In this document: positions 13,101 to 16,762 of the stretch, piece after piece
Layout: every line of letters begins with the position of its first letter
Position numbering within the stretch: position 1 is the first letter of the stretch
Origin: Candidatus Methanophagales archaeon ANME-1-THS
GTDB taxonomy: Archaea > Halobacteriota > Syntropharchaeia > Alkanophagales > Methanospirareceae
Assembly (NCBI GenBank): GCA_004212135.1
Contig: RXIE01000112.1
Coordinates: 1-16,762, forward strand
Direction of reading: 5' to 3'
DNA: 16,762 nucleotides
Notes under the pieces: model-generated
Database searches by the model: none
Told to the model about the DNA's origin: nothing
Seen by the model: the letters and a program-made list of their open reading frames with translations, nothing else
Position numbers and translations under genes: made by a program

Positions 13101-13817
13101 ATGAGGGAGAGTTTCAGGTTAAAGGAGACCTTCGTTTGGATAACCGCAGACGAAAAGCGAGATATCGAGATTGCAAAAGAGAGTATAAGGCAACAAAGAA
13201 AGGAATTGGAACGCTTCGTGCGCTGGCATCCCTATTTTCTGGTAACGCTCGAGACTTATCATCTGGATGAGGCTGAGATCGGTCGTGAGAATCAAAGAAG
13301 TGAGCCACCCGAGATCGTGAGGAGAATGATAGATGCTGCAAGCAAATTTGGTATAGGACCGATGGCATCAGTTGCAGGCACGATAGCTGAGTTTGCGGTG
13401 GAAGCGATGCGCGATGCCGGAGCGAGCTATGCAATGGTGGATAACGGTGGTGACATTGCCCTGCTCACCGATAGGGAGGTGCTCGTTGGCATACATGCGG
13501 GAGCAAGTCCCTTCTCCGACAAAATAGCTCTTCGGATAAAACCATCTTCCTCATTACGTGGTATATGTACCTCTTCCGGGACAGTAGGACATTCGATAAG
13601 CTTTGGGATTGCAGATGCGGCGACAGTGATCAGCAGGAGCGCATCGCTCTCAGATGCGGCTGCGACCGCGCTTGGTAATGCGGTCACTGATGCACAGTCT
13701 ATCCCGAACGCGTTCAGCTCGATCAACCATGTGGATGGCATTGAAGGTGCGCTCGTAATATACAAGGATGTTCTCGCAACCTGGGGCAGAATTCCGGAGA
13801 TCGTGAGAACGAAATAA
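13101..13817 (+). CDS. UPF0280 family protein (ApbE-related fold)
   Basis: The protein has 238 residues from the chosen ATG. MRESFRLKETFVWITAD is the usual N-terminus of UPF0280 proteins, then GPMASVAGTIAE (86-97), VDNGGDIA (113-120), GICTSSGTVGHS (154-165) and SLSDAAATALGNAV. The family is related to FAD:protein FMN transferase (ApbE), with the VDNGGDI and TSSG blocks corresponding to the flavin-binding segments, but its reaction is unknown. An in-frame ATG at 13071 would add ten residues without family resemblance and would lie only five bases from the TATA box, so I prefer 13101. It stands alone on the plus strand, 117 bases before thiC. Confidence 0.85.
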   Translation: MRESFRLKETFVWITADEKRDIEIAKESIRQQRKELERFVRWHPYFLVTLETYHLDEAEIGRENQRSEPPEIVRRMIDAASKFGIGPMASVAGTIAEFAVEAMRDAGASYAMVDNGGDIALLTDREVLVGIHAGASPFSDKIALRIKPSSSLRGICTSSGTVGHSISFGIADAATVISRSASLSDAAATALGNAVTDAQSIPNAFSSINHVDGIEGALVIYKDVLATWGRIPEIVRTK

Positions 13818-13873
13818 ACGAAAATAAACGAGAACCTACAAGGATGACAAAAGTTTTTACCAACCGCCTCGCA

Positions 13874-13930
13874 TTAATTATGTAGAAGATAGTGCATAAC
13901 GAGGACGGATCGAAAAAAAAAGCTGGAGAT
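13874..13930 (+). promoter_or_regulatory. Promoter and ribosome binding site of thiC
   Basis: A TATA-like TTAATTAT lies at 13874-13881, and GGAGAT at 13925-13930 ends four bases before the thiC ATG. The space between holds no recognisable riboswitch; it is too short and lacks the TPP-aptamer cores, so thiC regulation here would be by protein or unseen. Confidence 0.4.
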
Positions 13931-13934
13931 AAAA

Positions 13935-15233
13935 ATGCGCACCAATTTATTCGTTGTCAAGTGGGAAGAGAAAGAATTAAAGAGGATTTCCAGCGCGGAA
14001 GGAGTGAGTGTAGAGCGATTGCACAGACTGCTCGAGGCTGGGCGAGTGGTAATTCCGAGGAATGCCAAGAGGGCTGAGGAAGCAGCCAACAGAGACATAG
14101 CGCTCACCGCAATTGGCGAAGGAATGAGCACCAAGGTGAACGTGAATGTAGGGACTTCAAAAGATTATAGTAACCTTGCTGAGGAGGTGGAGAAGGCAAA
14201 GGTTGCCTTGAAATACGGTGCGGATACCATTATGGACCTCTCGACCGGCGGACCGCTGGATGAAATTCGACGCACGATTTTGAAGGAAGTCAACGTGCCC
14301 GTGGGAACAGTGCCAATCTATCAAGCGGCTCTGGAGAAAGTGGGTGAGAGAGCAGTCGTGGAGATGAGTTCAGATGATATGTTCAATGCCGTCCGGAAGC
14401 ATGCAAAAGATGGTGTGGACTTTGTTACGATTCATGCAGGCGTGAATCTCAATTCTTTGGAGCGGTTGCGGAGAAGCGGACGCATCCTGGATGTGGTGAG
14501 TCGTGGTGGCGCGTTTCTCGTTGCCTGGATGATGCATAACGGGAGCGAGAATCCTTTTTATGCGGAATATGAGTATCTGCTGGATATCGCGAAGGAGTAT
14601 GGGGTAACACTCAGTCTGGGTGATGGCATGCGTCCCGGCTGTATTGCTGATGCGACGGACCGTGCGAAGTTCATGGAGGTTATTATACTCGGTGAGCTTG
14701 TGCGACGTGCCCGGGACGAGGGTGTCCAGGCGCTCGTTGAGGGACCGGGACATGTACCTCTGGACGAGATCGAAGCATCGGTGAAGGTGATCAAACATAT
14801 GACCGATTTCGCGCCCCTGTATCTCTTAGGACCCCTTGTCACTGATATTGCACCAGGCTACGACCATCTGGTGAGTGCGATAGGCGGTGCGGTTGCCGGC
14901 ATGTACGGTGCGGATTTTCTTTGCATGGTCTCGCCGTCCGAGCATTTGGCATTACCGTCCGTTGCGGACATACAAGAAGGGACGATTGTAACAAAGATAG
15001 CGGCGCATGCCGTGGATCTCGTCAAAGCGGGTCAGAGAGATAAGGCGCGACGATTGGACGAAGAAATGGCTCACGCACGAAAGCATCTTGATTGGAACCG
15101 GCAAATCGAGTTAGCGCTGAACCCTGAGGAAGCCCGGCGAATACGAGAGAGCAGGCCTTCGAAGAGCGATGCCTGTTCGATCTGCGGCGACTTATGCGCA
15201 ATTAAAATGGTGAAGGAATTTTTAAAGAAATGA
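13935..15233 (+). CDS. thiC: ThiC-family radical SAM synthase (phosphomethylpyrimidine synthase)
   Basis: ThiC rearranges aminoimidazole ribotide into hydroxymethylpyrimidine phosphate for thiamine, using a C-terminal [4Fe-4S] cluster and S-adenosylmethionine. The 432-residue protein is the short form lacking the long N-terminal domain of enterobacterial ThiC. Visible landmarks are IGEGMSTKVNVNVGTS (about 55-70), TIMDLSTGGPL, VTIHAGVN, 'SRGG.FL..WM..N..ENPFY', LSLGDGMRPGC, EGPGHVPL, GPLVTDIAPGYDH and ACSICGDLCAIK at the C-terminus (C414, C417, C421; CX2CX3C). The paralogue BzaF, which makes 5-hydroxybenzimidazole for cobamides, is of similar length and cannot be excluded. The stop overlaps the ATG of a radical SAM gene (ATGA), so the two are coupled. 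Confidence 0.88.
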   Translation: MRTNLFVVKWEEKELKRISSAEGVSVERLHRLLEAGRVVIPRNAKRAEEAANRDIALTAIGEGMSTKVNVNVGTSKDYSNLAEEVEKAKVALKYGADTIMDLSTGGPLDEIRRTILKEVNVPVGTVPIYQAALEKVGERAVVEMSSDDMFNAVRKHAKDGVDFVTIHAGVNLNSLERLRRSGRILDVVSRGGAFLVAWMMHNGSENPFYAEYEYLLDIAKEYGVTLSLGDGMRPGCIADATDRAKFMEVIILGELVRRARDEGVQALVEGPGHVPLDEIEASVKVIKHMTDFAPLYLLGPLVTDIAPGYDHLVSAIGGAVAGMYGADFLCMVSPSEHLALPSVADIQEGTIVTKIAAHAVDLVKAGQRDKARRLDEEMAHARKHLDWNRQIELALNPEEARRIRESRPSKSDACSICGDLCAIKMVKEFLKK

Positions 15234-16084
15234 AGGACGGGTATCAACGTTTTCTCACGCCGAACTTTGAACCATTTGACCCGATAGGGCTGGCGAAGCA
15301 GACCGAGGAGATTGTAACCCGGGAAGGGAAAGAGGGGGTGGAACGGAAGTATGCCGGCATCTATTCAGCACCCGTGTATGGTGGTATTGCCACGGGCTAT
15401 GCGGTCGGTTGTTGTTTGCGCTGCATCTACTGCTGGTCCAACTGGTCACGCGATTTTCCAGAACACTTTGGCAGATTTTATTCGCCTAAAGAGGTTGTTC
15501 AGAGCCTCTTCAAAGCTGCAGACAAAGGTATAATCGCTTCGGGCTGGGAGCGCTACCGAGGTCTCCGTATTAACAAGCTCCGGTTATCAGGCTGCGAGCC
15601 CACCCTGGGTAAAGAGCATTTATTAGCAATTCTGGAGCAGGTGAAAGACTCGAACTATCCGCTTTTTATCCTGGAGACCAATGGTATCCTTTTGGGTGCG
15701 GATAGGGCGTATATAAGGCAACTCGTGGAGTTCAAAGCGAAGCTTTATGTTCGGGTCTCGTTTAAAGCCGCTACACCTGAAGGATTTACGCAGCGAACCG
15801 GGGCTCTTGGACGATATTACGAACTTCCGTTCAGAGCGCTCAAGAATCTGCTGGATGAGGGTATCTCAGCGCGCGCCGCAGCTATGACCGACTCAAGAGT
15901 TATGGCACGGGAGGAGCGAACCATGCTCATCGAGAAGTTACATGAGATCGATCCATCGGCACTGTATTCCACAACCCTGGAAGAGGAGCAGATTGATGCC
16001 TACGACACCACGGTTAAACGGTTAAAGGCATTTACCGATTCTGCGTTTGCAGCGATGCTTGAGAAGGTGATACTCAAGAAATAA
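15230..16084 (+). CDS. Radical SAM protein coupled to thiC, function unknown
   Basis: The protein has 284 residues. GCCLRCIYCW at 60-69 is the radical SAM CxxxCxxC motif (C61, C65, C68), followed by a Gly-Cys-Glu-Pro (GCEPTLG) in place of the usual GGEP, FILETNGILLG and YVRVSFKA.TPEGF...TGA. This order matches an archaeal COG1180-like group of uncharacterised radical SAM proteins. No second Fe-S ferredoxin domain is visible. Its ATG at 15230 overlaps the thiC stop, implying joint expression with ThiC and perhaps a role in the same pathway or in a related cofactor. The protein has no membrane segment. What it modifies cannot be told from the sequence. Confidence 0.75.
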   Translation: MKDGYQRFLTPNFEPFDPIGLAKQTEEIVTREGKEGVERKYAGIYSAPVYGGIATGYAVGCCLRCIYCWSNWSRDFPEHFGRFYSPKEVVQSLFKAADKGIIASGWERYRGLRINKLRLSGCEPTLGKEHLLAILEQVKDSNYPLFILETNGILLGADRAYIRQLVEFKAKLYVRVSFKAATPEGFTQRTGALGRYYELPFRALKNLLDEGISARAAAMTDSRVMAREERTMLIEKLHEIDPSALYSTTLEEEQIDAYDTTVKRLKAFTDSAFAAMLEKVILKK

Positions 16085-16389
16085 TCGTCGAGAAATCAAA
16101 TCCTTATGGTGAGAGAATCAGGGAAGCGTTCCTTTGCGCTCAGGAGGTGTGGTTGAACAGAAGGGGGGAGTGGTGGATTCAAAGAGAACCACTCCCCAGG
16201 TGGAGGGATAGTTTTGGTGTGGTTTGATATATCCTATTATATCACCTCTACTTTTAAAGGTATCGATCGATTCAAGCAATATTGCAATAGTTAAGCAATA
16301 TTCTTATACCCGGGCAGTTGGCTCCAATCTCCACCATAATTCGTAATGCCGCATGAGGTCATCTTGCTCTCCGCAACTTTTTAGATACC
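16085..16389. other. Intergenic region of about 305 bases with hairpins and short repeats
   Basis: No convincing gene is seen. It holds a perfect 10-bp inverted repeat (GGGGAGTGGT at 16165-16174 and ACCACTCCCC at 16188-16197), GGTGTGGTT twice (16146-16154 and 16216-16224), a weak AT stem GATATA/TATATC near 16227-16244, and AAGCAATATT twice (16274-16283 and 16293-16302). The first hairpin may end the thiC operon; the last pair may be an operator for the next gene. Alternatively a small structured RNA spans the first half. Confidence 0.35.
16165..16197 (+). terminator. 10-bp inverted repeat behind the thiC-radical SAM operon
   Basis: GGGGAGTGGT and ACCACTCCCC pair perfectly around a 13-base loop, 81 bases after the radical SAM stop. 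A T-richer stretch follows only after about 15 bases. The terminator call rests on position and stem strength. Confidence 0.35.
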
Positions 16390-16440
16390 TTTTTATAGCA
16401 CTTGTGCCCTGTGATGTTTATGGAGCAACTAGGAGGTGAT
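16390..16440 (+). promoter_or_regulatory. TATA box and strong ribosome binding site for the DUF5654-like gene
   Basis: TTTTTATAG (16390-16398) is followed about 25 bases later by the expected transcription start, and AGGAGGTGAT (16431-16440), a near-perfect complement of the 16S tail, precedes the ATG at 16445 by four bases. This is the strongest initiation region in the window and suggests high expression. Confidence 0.6.
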
Positions 16441-16444
16441 TAAA

Positions 16445-16672
16445 ATGGCCTTAAAAGGCGAAGTCATCGATAAAATCGCAGCTCTTATGACCGCAGCATT
16501 CGGCCTTGTGGCAGCTCTGGCGTGGAATGGTGCGATACTCGAGATCTTTAGAGCAATATTTGGCACGACCGAAACCATTGTGGGCATGCTCGTATACGCT
16601 GTCGTGGTAACCATTATAGCTGTCGTTATGACAATATGGATCGGAAGAGCTGCGGAAAAAGCAAAAACGTAG
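16445..16672 (+). CDS. Small two-helix membrane protein, DUF5654-like
   Basis: The protein has 75 residues from the ATG at 16445, chosen because AGGAGGTGAT lies just before it; an upstream GTG at 16436 would lie inside that site. It begins with an amphipathic KGEVIDKIAALM, then a hydrophobic segment AAFGLVAALAWNGAIL (about 17-32), a short loop with FGT, and a second span LVYAVVVTIIAVVMTIWIG (about 48-66), closing with RAAEKAKT. This matches small archaeal proteins of the DUF5654 type as I recall them. No activity is known to me. It has its own promoter and a U-rich stretch behind it, so it is probably a single-gene transcript. Confidence 0.7.
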   Translation: MALKGEVIDKIAALMTAAFGLVAALAWNGAILEIFRAIFGTTETIVGMLVYAVVVTIIAVVMTIWIGRAAEKAKT

Positions 16673-16710
16673 CGAATCAAAGCGGCACCATTTACTCAAC
16701 ATAAATTAAT

Positions 16711-16742
16711 TACTTTTTCCTCTTCCAATTTTTAGTGTTTTT
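16711..16742 (+). terminator. U-rich terminator after the small membrane protein
   Basis: TACTTTTTCC, TCTTCCAATTTTT and GTGTTTTT follow one another 38 bases after the stop, typical of archaeal U-tract termination. No stable stem is needed or seen. Confidence 0.4.
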
Positions 16743-16762
16743 AAGGACCAGATATCACCGCA

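Noticed and set aside
13818..13934. TPP riboswitch before thiC
   Set aside because: The spacer is short and the conserved aptamer cores are not visible.
16064..16227. Short plus-strand frame after the radical SAM gene ending RWRDSFGVV
   Set aside because: It has no good start codon, is tryptophan-rich and covers the inverted repeat; more likely non-coding or a degraded fragment.

Overview
The window reads as a piece of a euryarchaeal genome, most likely a methanogen- or ANME-like archaeon of moderate GC. The signs are an archaeal-type riboflavin synthase (ribC) with lumazine synthase (ribH), a NIL-domain ferredoxin of the kind tied to homocysteine synthesis in methanogens, archaeal MtnA, a UPF0280 protein, a short-form ThiC, CbiB with a Cys-rich partner, a DUF5654-like membrane protein, TATA boxes about 25-40 bases before several starts, and GGAGGTGAT-type ribosome binding sites. 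The assignment is inference; no rRNA or tRNA gene was seen.

Layout. 1-372: N-terminal part of a nitroreductase-like (Acg-type) gene on the minus strand, cut by the window edge. 394-660: remnant of an ArsR-like winged-helix regulator with an in-frame stop. 770-1591: a visibly GC-rich, bacterial-looking gene for a membrane-anchored DUF6544-like protein, probably acquired, with two hairpins at its 3' side. 1748-2551: an unrecognised protein with a four-cysteine cluster. 2722-3717: mtnA. 3725-4995 (minus): a predicted nucleotidyltransferase followed by a MoaD/ThiS-like beta-grasp protein whose first loop is interrupted, with the reading frame kept open, by a run of four consecutive DNA hairpins.

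5094-8091 (plus): NIL-ferredoxin, ribC, then an AT-richer two-gene cassette (AAA15/OLD-like ATPase, broken by a one-base frameshift, and a coupled TOPRIM-like DUF4276-type protein), then ribH. The cassette resembles ATPase-plus-TOPRIM defence modules and sits between two consecutive riboflavin-pathway genes. 8028-9361 (minus): a Cys-rich small protein translationally coupled to cbiB, whose 3' end runs antisense into ribH.

9590-11119: a secreted right-handed beta-helix protein split by an in-frame TAA, ending in a PGF-CTERM-like tail with PSF in place of PGF. 11116-13033 (minus): a TPR-like protein and an asparagine-synthetase-like enzyme without the glutaminase domain but with a C-terminal zinc ribbon. 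13101-13817: UPF0280. 13935-16084: thiC coupled by a 4-base overlap to an uncharacterised radical SAM gene. 16085-16389: structured intergenic region. 16445-16672: small two-helix membrane protein.

The unbroken genes are largely cofactor and sulfur metabolism: riboflavin (ribC, ribH), cobamide (cbiB), thiamine pyrimidine or a related ring (thiC), the methylthioribose/deoxyribose salvage isomerase (mtnA) and homocysteine assembly (NIL-ferredoxin). Interspersed are decayed or acquired genes. Three reading frames are broken (wHTH, ATPase, beta-helix), so either this is an eroding accessory region or the assembly carries small errors.
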